Assembly (NCBI GenBank): GCA_934778125.1
Contig: CAKVOF010000003.1
Coordinates: 1-60,163 of the forward strand
Direction: 5' to 3'
From: an uncultured Clostridia bacterium
Lineage (GTDB): Bacteria > Bacillota > Clostridia > Christensenellales > UBA1242
Length of the DNA: 60,163 nucleotides
This document shows positions 35,986 to 44,880 of this stretch, one piece after another. The number at the start of each line of letters is the position of its first letter. Within the stretch, counting starts at the first letter, position 1. The notes below the pieces were generated by a model. The model did not search any database. It was not told the DNA's origin and saw only the letters and a list, made by a program, of their open reading frames with translations. The position numbers and the translations under genes are program-made.

Positions 35986-36134
35986 ATAAACTATGTGATG
36001 TTAAAATTTGAACAAGTCAAATTTTAAGTTGCTAAACGCAACTCCTTGATAAATCAAGGTATCACAGTTTTGATTCTGTGTCAGTTTATATCAAATGCCA
36101 CTTCGTGTCGCTTGTATAAACTTCCTTGAGTATA
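35986..36134 (+). repeat. R1 dispersed repeat, unit with alternative tail
   Basis: Outer stem TGTGAT/ATCACA encloses AAAATTTGA/TCAAATTTT, AGTTG/CAACT and CCTTGAT/ATCAAGG. The tail is the AGTTTATA/TATAAACT hairpin type, also present at 110-160. The unit is joined head to tail with the next one. Confidence 0.92.
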
Positions 36135-36280
36135 AACTATGTGATGTTAAAATTTGAACAAGTCAAATTTTAAGTTGCTAAACGCAACTCCTTGATAAAT
36201 CAAGGTATCACAGTTTTGATTAACATCAGTTGCTGGCAAGTATCCCTCCGGGCTGTTTGCCGACAACTTCCGATAATATA
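36135..36280 (+). repeat. R1 dispersed repeat, complete unit
   Basis: The first 90 bases are the same as in the preceding unit. The tail then differs: GTTG...GGCAA...TTGCC...CAAC, a hairpin with a GC-rich loop (CCCTCCGGG). This tail matches 11896-12041 and, in decayed form, 52925-53068. Confidence 0.92.
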
Positions 36281-36385
36281 AACATAAAAAACATAAAAAG
36301 AAAAGAAAAGAAAAAAACAAATTATCTTTGAAATAAATATAAGTTGCAAGAATTTAATTCAATTATCTATAAAAACATAGTTAAA

Positions 36386-36580
36386 TTATAAACTCATTTC
36401 ATCATCGCAAATTTCATTAAATACTTCATCAATGCGATCCATATTGCTTGTGTGTTGATTTTCTTTTCTATCCTTAAAAAATTCAGCCGGTTCTTCATCT
36501 TTAATTAAAAGTTCTAAACCCTTTCTTTCATTTTTATGTAAGAAGAAAAAATTAACACTATCATAATTACAATTTAACAT
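36386..36580 (-). CDS. Small acidic protein, 64 residues
   Basis: From MLNCNYDSVNFF. The ATG at 36580 follows AAAAGGTGG with an eight-base spacer. Rich in Asp, Glu and Asn, with EEPAEFFKDRKENQ in the middle and an acidic end (NEICDDEMSL). No family recognised. It is isolated between R1 repeats and the putative oriC. Confidence 0.5.
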   Translation of the reverse strand: MLNCNYDSVNFFFLHKNERKGLELLIKDEEPAEFFKDRKENQHTSNMDRIDEVFNEICDDEMSL

Positions 36581-36592
36581 ATCAATTTCCAC

Positions 36593-37139
36593 CTTTTAAA
36601 TTTATTAACATAATTAGTATACATTTCATAACATCGATTGTCAATACCCAAGTTTTGCAAAAAACTTTACAAAAAAATAACAAGCCTAGAAACTTGTTAT
36701 TAAACCACAAGATAAAAATATTATTTATTCGTTCTTTAACTTATTTAAAAATAATAATTAATTAATCTTATTACTTAATCAATTTAAAACTTTAAGATAA
36801 AACAAAGAATAATTTATATATTCACTTTGCATATTATTTCCACTAATACATAACTATTAATCAAAATAAAATATAAATCTAATAATTTAAATATTTATCT
36901 AACATATAATATATAAAAAATTATTAATACAACACCTTTCAAATATAACAATCAATAATTATTTTATTTTTAATTTTTAACTTAAATTGAATTGCAGTAA
37001 TACTTTTTTAACTGTTTCATAAACAAATTAATTTGTTATTTTATAGGATAATAAAAGCTGGAGTAATAAATATTCACACATTCAAACCAATGCAAATATA
37101 TTTTTTATATTAATTAATAGTAATAGTATTAATAGGGAG
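36593..37139. other. Very AT-rich gene-free stretch flanking oriC
   Basis: Long runs of A/T with almost no G or C between about 36720 and 37130. No gene is seen. It could be the DNA-unwinding element next to the DnaA boxes. Confidence 0.5.
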
Positions 37140-37289
37140 TGTGGAAAAGTGGATAACTTTAAAAAAAACAAGATATTGCAAAATTCGCACGTAATAAAGC
37201 CACTCCAAATCAATATTTAGTGTTTTTAAATGTGGATAACTCACCCCCAACTTGTGGAAGAATTCAACACAAACCCAAAGTTACCCACA
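37140..37289. promoter_or_regulatory. oriC: Putative replication origin oriC (DnaA-box cluster)
   Basis: Five boxes within 150 bases: TGTGGAAAA (37140), AGTGGATAA (37148), TGTGGATAA (37231, the perfect complement of TTATCCACA), TGTGGAAGA (37253) and TTACCCACA (37281). Minus-strand genes dominate to the left and plus-strand housekeeping genes start at 41.2 kb to the right, as expected around an origin. The flanking DNA is extremely AT-rich. dnaA itself is not adjacent. Confidence 0.75.
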
Positions 37290-37406
37290 ATTTTAAGAAT
37301 ATCCCAAAATTTTCCCATTTTTTCTAGCGTATATTAATAAATCTTTTAGCATTTTTATGCTTAAAACAAAACAAAATTTGTGATATTTAAACATATAAAT
37401 TTTAAA

Positions 37407-37486
37407 GCGGTCGATAATTTGAGGATATATCAAATATATAATGATAGGTAACAAACTTTAATAAATAAATATTCTCTCGTTTTAAA
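37407..37486 (+). repeat. R2 module, single copy beside oriC
   Basis: GCGGTCGATAATTTGAGGAT at the start and CTCTCGTTTTAAAA at the end, 80 bases apart. The 3' box is decayed. Confidence 0.7.
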
Positions 37487-37530
37487 ATATTATTTTATAC
37501 CTAACGGTCTGTAGAATTTGAAAAAATATA

Positions 37531-39951
37531 TCAAACGAAAGAACCCACAACAATTTTAATTCTATATGCTGATTTTTGATTATCGTTATATTTTAAAATT
37601 GGATCATTTAAGTAAGTTAAATAGGTGTTTGTATGGCCATCAGATTTTAGTTGATTTTGATAAAGTTCAATTTGTTTTGCGTAATCATTTTTATATGCGG
37701 GATATAGCGAATTAAAGCAATCTGTTGAAACGTAGGCATAAATAGTTTTAGTTGAATTTGTTTGAATTTGATAGTCACTAAGCTTATTAACTAAATTTAA
37801 AAAACTCGTTGTTGTTTGAATAAGATTAGTGATTTTTAAATTAATAATGCAACCAGAAAGTTCGTTTGAAACTTGAATATCTCCAGCGTAATTCACTTCA
37901 ACAAACCAAGTTGAAGATGTAAACGTGCTTAAAACCTTATCCATTCCTTTACTAGCAGAATAATATGTTGATGAAGAAATATTGTTAACTTTTTTCGCAT
38001 ATTCAACATCAACAAGCAAGTCAATACTATCAATGCCATTTAAAATGCAATACTCAACAATGTTTTCATACTCTTTTTTTGTGCTTATAACCAAATCCTC
38101 ATAAATGGCTTCATATTCGTTTTTATTGCAAGTTAAAACCATATTTTCATAGTAACTGCAAGCATCTGAGTTTGTTCTATAATTTTCATATTTTGTTCTA
38201 CCAATTAAAGGGTAGTGAGAGTTTTTAGTAAGTGAGTCGGTTGTTAAAAAATACCTATGTTGGAGTCTTTCTGTGCCTTGCGATCTACTATCTCTAAGTT
38301 CTGCCCAAGTGGTATCCACCAAATACCAACTGCCACCTAAATTAACCTTGTTCCAAGCGTGGTTTTCTTTAGTTGAACCCATATTTGATGATGCTTTGCC
38401 AGTTATTCTAACAGCTTTAATCCCTTCCATATTGCATAAAAGCGAAAAAGCCTTACTAAATCCATCACACACCGCCACTTTTTGAATAAACACTCCTTCT
38501 AAATAAAAACAAGGAAACTCAGTTAGATAATAACTAGATGAAGAAATATAATTTAAATTCAAATTAAAATAAGTTGTGTTAACACAAATCCAATCATAAA
38601 TGCAAAGTATTTTTTCAAAATCGGTCATATTATCGGAAATAATATTTTTTAAAACACCTTTTGCAAGGTTATATATAATCTCAGCTCGGCTTCCTTCCTT
38701 GCAAATTGGTGTTAGCCCACATTCAACCGCCCAATAAAGTTCATCAGATGTGTTCACTTTCACACTAAAAAATTGCTTATCACTAGCCCAGTTATTAAAA
38801 GTATCATCGCGTTTTGTGAAATTTAAATCGGTTCTTTCATAGTAAGGTAAAGTTGTTTTAATTTGTTGTAGTTCCGTGTAGTCAATTGGCGAGCCGTTTA
38901 CTTTAATTTTTGAATAGTCAATGTTTAAATTGCATTCGGTGATATCGTGGAAACCTAAAGATATTTCATACACGTTGCCTTCAACTTTATCGCAAATATA
39001 GAATTGACCACGAAGATAAGAAGCGGTTTCTAAGAAACTTTCTTCAAAAACATCGGTTATATATCTTTTAATATCGTTAGTTCTATCTTGCTCAAAAATT
39101 GAGTTTGAAATAGAGTTTGCAAACTCATTAGATAGTAAAATTTTATAGTTGGTTGTTCTCAACATAAAGTTATAATATAGAACATTACTAAGTTCTGCTT
39201 CACTGCAAATATAGTAATCGTTTAATTGGTCATCAAAATAATAGTGAGTTGAAGTGTAAGGTGCAAAAGTATTTGGGTTAAAATAGTTAATTGTTTCATC
39301 GTTGTAGTAAATATCAGTTGAGTTTGAATATTGAACTCCAACGCGATACGCCACTAAATCAGTGCTTGTGATGTTACTGATATCAAAAAAGTTGTTTTTA
39401 GTTTCGAAATGTTTTAAACCTGTTGAGTTTGAAAACATCGTGAACACATAGTTTGAAACACTCGCGTTTTTATTCCATTCAATAATGCTATCAGATTTTT
39501 CAATTAAATCAACGCCATAGCCCGATTGAACTTTGTAGTTTAATTTGTTGCTTTTATCATTTTCACTAAACACACTGCCATTAGTGAATGCAAGTTTGTT
39601 AGAAAATTCGCTATATTTATCCTCTTGGGACTTTGTTCTAACCTTGAAATAGTAAACGCCATTATCTATAATTTTACTAGAAAAATCATAATAATAAGTG
39701 TTGTTTTGTTTGTTTAGATAGTCACTTGAAACAGTTTCAGCTAACTCATTGTTTATGTATATTTCATATGTTGTGTAGTCGTAGACCTTTTTCCAAGAAA
39801 TTGTTTTAGTTTGTTTGTTAATACTAATTGTTGGTGCCTTTAAGTTGATGTTAAATAAAAAACACCCGCTTAAAATAAAGCACCCAAAGATTAAAATAAC
39901 TGCCACCATTATTAAATTTTTTAAATTTTTCCTATCTTTCACTTTTTCCAT
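37531..39951 (-). CDS. Lipoprotein with transglutaminase-like domain
   Basis: 806 residues. A signal peptide with lipobox LSGC (cysteine near residue 30) implies a surface lipoprotein. Residues about 35-130 look like a fibronectin-type fold (SWKKVYDYTTYEIYINNE). The transglutaminase-like core is near residues 430-560. VAVCDGFSKAFSLLCNMEGIKAVRITG supplies the catalytic Cys, ENHAWNKV the His and YLVDTTWAE the Asp, so the triad is complete. Such proteins act as surface proteases or cross-linking enzymes. AAGGA precedes the ATG. It is alone, on the minus strand just right of oriC. Confidence 0.85.
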   Translation of the reverse strand: MEKVKDRKNLKNLIMVAVILIFGCFILSGCFLFNINLKAPTISINKQTKTISWKKVYDYTTYEIYINNELAETVSSDYLNKQNNTYYYDFSSKIIDNGVYYFKVRTKSQEDKYSEFSNKLAFTNGSVFSENDKSNKLNYKVQSGYGVDLIEKSDSIIEWNKNASVSNYVFTMFSNSTGLKHFETKNNFFDISNITSTDLVAYRVGVQYSNSTDIYYNDETINYFNPNTFAPYTSTHYYFDDQLNDYYICSEAELSNVLYYNFMLRTTNYKILLSNEFANSISNSIFEQDRTNDIKRYITDVFEESFLETASYLRGQFYICDKVEGNVYEISLGFHDITECNLNIDYSKIKVNGSPIDYTELQQIKTTLPYYERTDLNFTKRDDTFNNWASDKQFFSVKVNTSDELYWAVECGLTPICKEGSRAEIIYNLAKGVLKNIISDNMTDFEKILCIYDWICVNTTYFNLNLNYISSSSYYLTEFPCFYLEGVFIQKVAVCDGFSKAFSLLCNMEGIKAVRITGKASSNMGSTKENHAWNKVNLGGSWYLVDTTWAELRDSRSQGTERLQHRYFLTTDSLTKNSHYPLIGRTKYENYRTNSDACSYYENMVLTCNKNEYEAIYEDLVISTKKEYENIVEYCILNGIDSIDLLVDVEYAKKVNNISSSTYYSASKGMDKVLSTFTSSTWFVEVNYAGDIQVSNELSGCIINLKITNLIQTTTSFLNLVNKLSDYQIQTNSTKTIYAYVSTDCFNSLYPAYKNDYAKQIELYQNQLKSDGHTNTYLTYLNDPILKYNDNQKSAYRIKIVVGSFV

Positions 39952-40274
39952 TTTTCCTTAATCACATTAATTACTTAAATTTTTTATCATTATAAAATCA
40001 TAGTTATCGCTTATCACACTATTTATTTTTTATTAATTTTTTAGCTTTTGTTTATATGTTTTATCTTTATAAATTTCAATTAAATAGTAAAGTATTATTA
40101 AAATAGTTATAAAAATTTCTAAGTATAATTAATAAATTATATGATAGCATTGCATAATTAGCATATTTCATAACAATGATACATTAATTAATATATTATA
40201 TAATAACATTTTTATATAGAATTAACAAACTAGATTTATTAGAAATTTAAGAATTGCGATAAAAACACGATTAA
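39952..40274. other. AT-rich gap with no visible gene
   Basis: No frame with a ribosome binding site and no strong hairpin. Confidence 0.5.
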
Positions 40275-40883
40275 TCATTCAAGCCAGTTATCTGGAACAT
40301 TCCAAATTTGGGTGGCAGTTAACGAGCTATCTAAACACTCCAACATAACCGACACACAAGCGGTCTTAGATTTTGAAACAAACTTAGGAAAAACGATGTT
40401 ATCAAAAAGCATCAACGTTTCTTGGTTTAAAATTGATGAGTTTAAATAATAATACTCGCCATTTTTAATCCATTTATCTTGGTCAATATCGCAAGTTGTT
40501 TCAATGTTTTTCATTTCTTTATCGTTGCAATAAGTTAACACAAGTTTAAATCTAATAAAATATGGAGTGGTGGTCGTGTTTTTTGCAAATGCATACTGTT
40601 TTAATTTTGAACCATTTAAAATTCCAGATGGTAAATAAATAGTGTTAACTTGATTATTAACGCCACTTAAATTAAAATTAATTGTTTTTCCTAGATTTGT
40701 GTCAATTTTTCTATTTTGATTAACGCCAATCATAAAGATGCTTAAACCAATAAAACAACTCAACAACACACTCAACACAATGGTTGCTATTTTAAATTTT
40801 TTACTATTCTCTATTGGCTTTTTATTTTTGTTATTTGGAATAACCTTTTTAATTATTGCATTTTTAACTTTTATTTTTTTCAT
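40275..40883 (-). CDS. Single-pass membrane protein with extracellular beta domain
   Basis: 202 residues. A strongly basic N-terminus of about 30 residues (many Lys) precedes a membrane segment (IATIVLSVLLSCFIGLSIFMIG, about 32-53). The rest is polar and beta-rich, with FIRFKLVLTYCNDKE and CVSVMLECLDSSLTATQIW, resembling the small camelysin/TasA-like surface proteins, although no SipW gene is near. The ATG has a poor upstream site. Function unknown. Confidence 0.65.
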   Translation of the reverse strand: MKKIKVKNAIIKKVIPNNKNKKPIENSKKFKIATIVLSVLLSCFIGLSIFMIGVNQNRKIDTNLGKTINFNLSGVNNQVNTIYLPSGILNGSKLKQYAFAKNTTTTPYFIRFKLVLTYCNDKEMKNIETTCDIDQDKWIKNGEYYYLNSSILNQETLMLFDNIVFPKFVSKSKTACVSVMLECLDSSLTATQIWNVPDNWLE

Positions 40884-41184
40884 ATCACATTTATTATTCC
40901 CTATAACTCGCTATTCATTCTTAAAATTGCACGAAATAATTTTCTTAATTATTGCATTTTAAACCTTTATTCTTTTATACCATATTTATTATTTTCGCTT
41001 ATACACAACTAATAATCAAATAAGCAAGACATCCTTGAGCAACTGTAAAATTATTAATATTAATTTATAAAAATTATCTTAGTAAAACAAAAAACTGTTG
41101 GTTTATTAACTAAGAGATTGTTTTAATTAGTCTTTTATTTATTAAAAAATATCCTTAACTTAAAAACATATCATCTATATTTCT

Positions 41185-41212
41185 TTGAAAAAAATTGAAA
41201 ATTTGATATAAT
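41185..41212 (+). promoter_or_regulatory. Promoter directly abutting the mrnC start
   Basis: TTGAAA, 16 bases, TATAAT with a preceding TGA. The -10 box ends only eight bases before the mrnC ATG, so transcription should begin at or within a base or two of the start codon. Confidence 0.75.
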
Positions 41213-41220
41213 AAATAAAT

Positions 41221-41643
41221 ATGGAAATTGATATATTGAATGTTGATAAAAAAATAGATGAGAAAACCGCAAGAAAATCAAACCCGCAAATGCTGGCATT
41301 TATTGGAGATGCTGTTTTTTCGCTGTATGTTCGAACTGAAATATGTTTGAAAAATAATGTTAAAGCAAACGAGCTCCATAAACTTTCAACTGACTACGTT
41401 AAAGCGAGCGGTCAAAGCGACTTTATGGAAAGGTTGCTACCAAACTTAAATGAGTTTGAAATGGAAGTCTATAAAAGAGCACGAAACTATAAAACTGCAA
41501 ACATCGCCAAAAACGCTAAAGTAAATGATTACAAACGTGCAACAGGTTTAGAAGCGCTACTTGGCTACTTATACCTTTGCGGAAAAAATGAAAGACTAAA
41601 TGAAATTTTAAGAATGTTAAATAAAGGTGAAAATAATGATTAA
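41221..41643 (+). CDS. mrnC: Mini-ribonuclease 3
   Basis: 140 residues. NPQMLAFIGDAVFSLYVR is the RNase III-type catalytic helix (acidic residue in GDAVF), and GLEALLGYLYL the second acidic motif. It matures 23S rRNA ends. It lacks a double-strand RNA-binding domain, as is normal for the family. No ribosome binding site precedes the ATG, and the promoter geometry implies a leaderless mRNA. It overlaps rlmB by eight bases. Confidence 0.95.
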   Translation: MEIDILNVDKKIDEKTARKSNPQMLAFIGDAVFSLYVRTEICLKNNVKANELHKLSTDYVKASGQSDFMERLLPNLNEFEMEVYKRARNYKTANIAKNAKVNDYKRATGLEALLGYLYLCGKNERLNEILRMLNKGENND

Positions 41644-42349
41644 GTATGAAGGCAAAAACGCAATTATGGAAGCGTTAAATTCCGATTGCACAATAAACAA
41701 AATTTTAATATCAAACACAATTAATAGAAAATCTATTAATGAAATGCTTTTAAAAGCAAAACAAAAAAATATTAGAATCAATTTTGTTGATAACAATCTA
41801 ATAAAAAAGGAAAGTGAAACAAAAACTCCCCAAGGGTGTATTGCTTTTGCGGAAGATTTTAAATATTCAAATTTGCAAGAAATTTTAAATCAACCCAAAG
41901 AAAATAAGTTTTTGCTTATCCTTGATGGAATTGAAGACCCACATAATTTTGGAAGCATTATAAGAAGTGCGGAGTGTTTTGGGGTTGATGGTGTGATTAT
42001 TGGAAAAAACCGTTCGTGCCTCGTTACCGAAACAGTTATTCGAACAAGCGCTGGGGCAATATCACATATTAAAATTTCTCGTGAAACAAATATAAATCAA
42101 ACAATTGAAACTTTAAAGAAAAACAACTTTTGGGTGTTTGGATTAGAGCTTGGTGGAGAACCACTAAATGCAACTGACTTTAGTGGCAATATAGCGGTTG
42201 TGGTTGGAAGTGAAGGAAAAGGAACTAGTGAACTTACTAAAAAGTTATGCGATAAAATTGTAACACTAGATATGAAAGGCAAGGTTAATTCTTTAAATGC
42301 TAGTGTTGCCACAGGAATTGGATTATATGAAATTTCGCAAAAACGTTAA
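41636..42349 (+). CDS. rlmB: 23S rRNA (guanosine-2'-O) methyltransferase RlmB (SpoU family)
   Basis: 237 residues from MIKYEGKNAIMEAL. The ATG at 41636 has AAAGGTG six bases upstream; the GTG within that site is rejected. The N-terminal L30e-like substrate domain is followed by the SPOUT knot with DGIEDPHNFGSIIRSAECFG, VVVGSEGKG and SLNASVATGIGLYE. The mrnC-rlmB-sigH order matches Bacillus. Confidence 0.95.
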   Translation: MIKYEGKNAIMEALNSDCTINKILISNTINRKSINEMLLKAKQKNIRINFVDNNLIKKESETKTPQGCIAFAEDFKYSNLQEILNQPKENKFLLILDGIEDPHNFGSIIRSAECFGVDGVIIGKNRSCLVTETVIRTSAGAISHIKISRETNINQTIETLKKNNFWVFGLELGGEPLNATDFSGNIAVVVGSEGKGTSELTKKLCDKIVTLDMKGKVNSLNASVATGIGLYEISQKR

Positions 42350-42501
42350 ACAATAAATAAATAGTTTTTGTCAAGAACTTGCAATAAATTATCAAAAACT
42401 TAATAGATATTGTTAAAAACTAAATAAAAATTTAAGCGTTAAAATATTATTTTAGCGTTTTAAAAAACCCACAATATATTAATTATAAAGGAAAAAACAA
42501 A

Positions 42502-43068
42502 TTGTTTAATGAAGAAGAAAAAAATAATTTAATAAAAGATTATGAGCCATTAATAATTTCAATCATAAATAAGAAGAAGTTTTATATTGAAGGTGCTGAA
42601 TTTCAAGATGTTATTCAAGAGGGAAGAGTAGCTTTGTTTAAAGCATTAAATACTTTTGATGAATCTAAAGATATTAATTTTTCGGTGTATGCAAAAAAGG
42701 TGATTGAAAACCATCTAATTAATGTTATGAAAAAATCAACCAATAATAAAAATATGCCACTAAATAATGCATATAATATTAACAACCAAGGTGAACTTAA
42801 CCTAAACGATTCCAATGCTCGAAGCTCCCAACCAATGCCAATAAAGAGTGTCCGTTCAACAGAAGAATTTTATATGCAAGAAGAAAGTGCGAAGTTATTA
42901 ATAGATAGTATTGTTAAAAATTTAAGTCCGCTAGAAAATCAAATTTTGCAATTAAAGTTGCAAGAATTAACATACACAGAAATTGCTGAAAAATTAAATT
43001 TAACAAGCAAAGTTGTTGATAATGCATTAAATAGAATTAAAAATAAAATATTAAATTTAAAAGGATAA
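42502..43068 (+). CDS. sigH: RNA polymerase sigma factor, SigH-like
   Basis: 188 residues starting at TTG with AAAGGA upstream. Region 2 has YEPLIISIINKKKFYIEGAEFQDVIQEGRVALFKAL. Region 4 has NLSPLENQILQLKLQELTYTEIAEKLNLTSKVVDNALNRIKNKI. It lies after mrnC-rlmB, where sigH is found in Bacilli and Clostridia. SigH drives post-exponential and early sporulation genes. It is shorter than the usual 210 residues and has a polar Asn-rich insert (about 95-120) between regions 2 and 4. The exact paralog could be another group 3 sigma factor. Confidence 0.8.
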   Translation: MFNEEEKNNLIKDYEPLIISIINKKKFYIEGAEFQDVIQEGRVALFKALNTFDESKDINFSVYAKKVIENHLINVMKKSTNNKNMPLNNAYNINNQGELNLNDSNARSSQPMPIKSVRSTEEFYMQEESAKLLIDSIVKNLSPLENQILQLKLQELTYTEIAEKLNLTSKVVDNALNRIKNKILNLKG

Positions 43069-43071
43069 CAT

Positions 43072-44229
43072 ATGGAACATTTAGCATTATATAGAAAGTA
43101 TCGCCCACAAAATTTTGATGAGGTTATTGGTCAAAATCATATCACTCAAACGCTATTAAATCAAATTAAAACTGGAAATATTAGCCATGCATATTTATTT
43201 TGTGGAACAAGAGGAACGGGAAAAACAAGTATTGCTAAAATTTTTGCTAGGGCAATCAATTGCGAAAATATAAGCGAAGAAGGAAAGGTTTGCGGAAAAT
43301 GCCAAGCTTGCGTTGCCTTATCGAACCCATCAAATCTTGATATTATGGAAATTGATGCTGCAAGCAATAACGGCGTTGATAGCATAAGAGATATTCGTGA
43401 AAAAATTAAATACACTCCTGTTAATTGTAAATATAAGATATATATAATCGATGAAGTGCATATGTTATCTGATAGTGCATTTAATGCACTTTTGAAAACT
43501 TTAGAAGAGCCACCAGCCCACGCAATTTTTATTTTAGCAACCACTGAAGAACAAAAAATTCCAGCAACAATTGCAAGTAGGTGCGTTAAATTTGATTTTA
43601 AACTTGTTGAAACAGATGAGTTGGCAAATCATATTGCAAAGATATTCGATAAAGAAAATATATCATATGAAAAAGAAGCAGTGAATTTGATTGCAAACTT
43701 AGGCGAAGGAAGCGTGCGTGATGCGTTGTCTGTTGCGGAAATGTGTGTGGCTTATTCAAATGGAAAAGTAACATATGAAAATAGCGTTAAGGCAATTGGA
43801 ATCACAGATAGAGAAACGTTAAACCAAATTGCTGAAAATATTATAACTAAAAATCAATCGCAACTTATAAACATAATTGATAATGTTTATAAAAGTGGAA
43901 AAAACATAGCGCAACTAAGCAAAGATATGCTTAATTATTTCAAGGATTTAATGATAGTTAAATCAACTAACAACGCAAAAGAACTGCTTAAATTGCCAAC
44001 AAATGTGTTTGATAAAATGAAAGAATTAAGTAAAAATGTGGCAAATGAAAAATTGCTTGATATTTTAACTAAACTTTGTGGTTTAGAGCAAGAGTTTAGG
44101 TTCACTCAAAACGCCAAAACTTTGTTTGAAGTAACAATTTTAAATTTGCTATCGGATAGTGACTATTCGAAACTTGAAAAAAGAGTAACGCAAATTGAAA
44201 ACAAATTAAAAACTTTGGTGAATCCCTAA
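43072..44229 (+). CDS. dnaX: DNA polymerase III tau/gamma subunit, gamma-length part
   Basis: 385 residues. YRKYRPQNFDEVIGQ, Walker A CGTRGTGKTSIAKIFARAI, the four zinc-ligand cysteines (CENISEEGKVCGKCQAC), IDEVHMLS and TTEEQKIPATIASRC make a complete clamp-loader ATPase (domains I-III). It stops at a TAA right where domain III ends. The C-terminal tau part continues in the +1 frame (see 44237-44767). The stop context is CCC-TAA. Start ATG follows AAAGGAT and is four bases from the sigH stop. Confidence 0.95.
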   Translation: MEHLALYRKYRPQNFDEVIGQNHITQTLLNQIKTGNISHAYLFCGTRGTGKTSIAKIFARAINCENISEEGKVCGKCQACVALSNPSNLDIMEIDAASNNGVDSIRDIREKIKYTPVNCKYKIYIIDEVHMLSDSAFNALLKTLEEPPAHAIFILATTEEQKIPATIASRCVKFDFKLVETDELANHIAKIFDKENISYEKEAVNLIANLGEGSVRDALSVAEMCVAYSNGKVTYENSVKAIGITDRETLNQIAENIITKNQSQLINIIDNVYKSGKNIAQLSKDMLNYFKDLMIVKSTNNAKELLKLPTNVFDKMKELSKNVANEKLLDILTKLCGLEQEFRFTQNAKTLFEVTILNLLSDSDYSKLEKRVTQIENKLKTLVNP

Positions 44230-44236
44230 CTTAAGT

Positions 44237-44767
44237 TTGAAAGAAGAAAAAAAAATAGCCGAAGAAATTTTAAATGATGTTAAAGTTGTTAGTAAAGAAA
44301 TAAAAAAGAATAACGTTGTGAAAATATATATTTGTGGTGATGTTGAAAAGAACACACAAAATGAGGCGTATCAAACAAAAAATCAAAATAATGAAACTAC
44401 TACAAATATCAAGCTGGGTAGTAAAAACGAAACAAACAAACAAAATAAGTTTTTACCAAATCAGATGTTTGGGAAAATCCTCGTCAACTTTAGAAAAAAT
44501 AACCACGATATTGAGTATGCAATTTTAAGCCAAGCCACAAATGTGGAACTGGTTGGAAACACTTTAAAAATAAGTATCGTTGGCAATAGTATGTGGAGTA
44601 AAATTGCAAACGACCAGCATTGCATTGATTTAATGAATGAAATTATAAGCGATTATGGTGCGAAAGTTAGTATTTTTAACGCAACTAAAGATGAAGAAAA
44701 TAAAATTGATGTGTTAAAGTTTCTAAAAGAAAATTTTGAAAAATATCTTAAAATTAAAATGTCTTAA
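44237..44767 (+). CDS. dnaX: DNA polymerase III tau C-terminal part in +1 frame
   Basis: The open frame runs from 44222 to 44767 and the first possible start is TTG at 44237 with no ribosome binding site. The sequence FLPNQMFGKILVNFRKNN...NVELVGNTLKISI...VLKFLKENFEKYLKI has the usual layout of the Firmicutes tau C-terminal domain that binds the polymerase alpha subunit. A polar Asn/Gln/Lys-rich linker (about 60 residues) precedes it. It is probably not a separate gene. Either the ribosome shifts +1 at CCC-TAA (43072 product), or this is a mutation or assembly error. Confidence 0.75.
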   Translation: MKEEKKIAEEILNDVKVVSKEIKKNNVVKIYICGDVEKNTQNEAYQTKNQNNETTTNIKLGSKNETNKQNKFLPNQMFGKILVNFRKNNHDIEYAILSQATNVELVGNTLKISIVGNSMWSKIANDQHCIDLMNEIISDYGAKVSIFNATKDEENKIDVLKFLKENFEKYLKIKMS

Positions 44768-44814
44768 AATCTTTAGATAATATTAAAAAATCTAAAAAAC
44801 CAAAAAAAATGAAT

Positions 44815-44842
44815 TTGTAATAAATAATAATAGTGATATAAT
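44815..44842 (+). promoter_or_regulatory. Promoter of ybaB
   Basis: TTGTAA, 16 bases, TATAAT with extended TGA. Confidence 0.65.
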
Positions 44843-44880
44843 AATATCTAACATTAATATTTAGTTTAAGGAGAAAAAAT

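Noticed and set aside
36593..37530. A hidden dnaA gene or fragment
   Set aside because: No frame of useful length exists here on either strand; only DnaA boxes are seen.
44247..44256. A-run in the dnaX tau frame as a -1 slippery site
   Set aside because: The zero-frame stop at 44227 comes before the run, so ribosomes in that frame never reach it.
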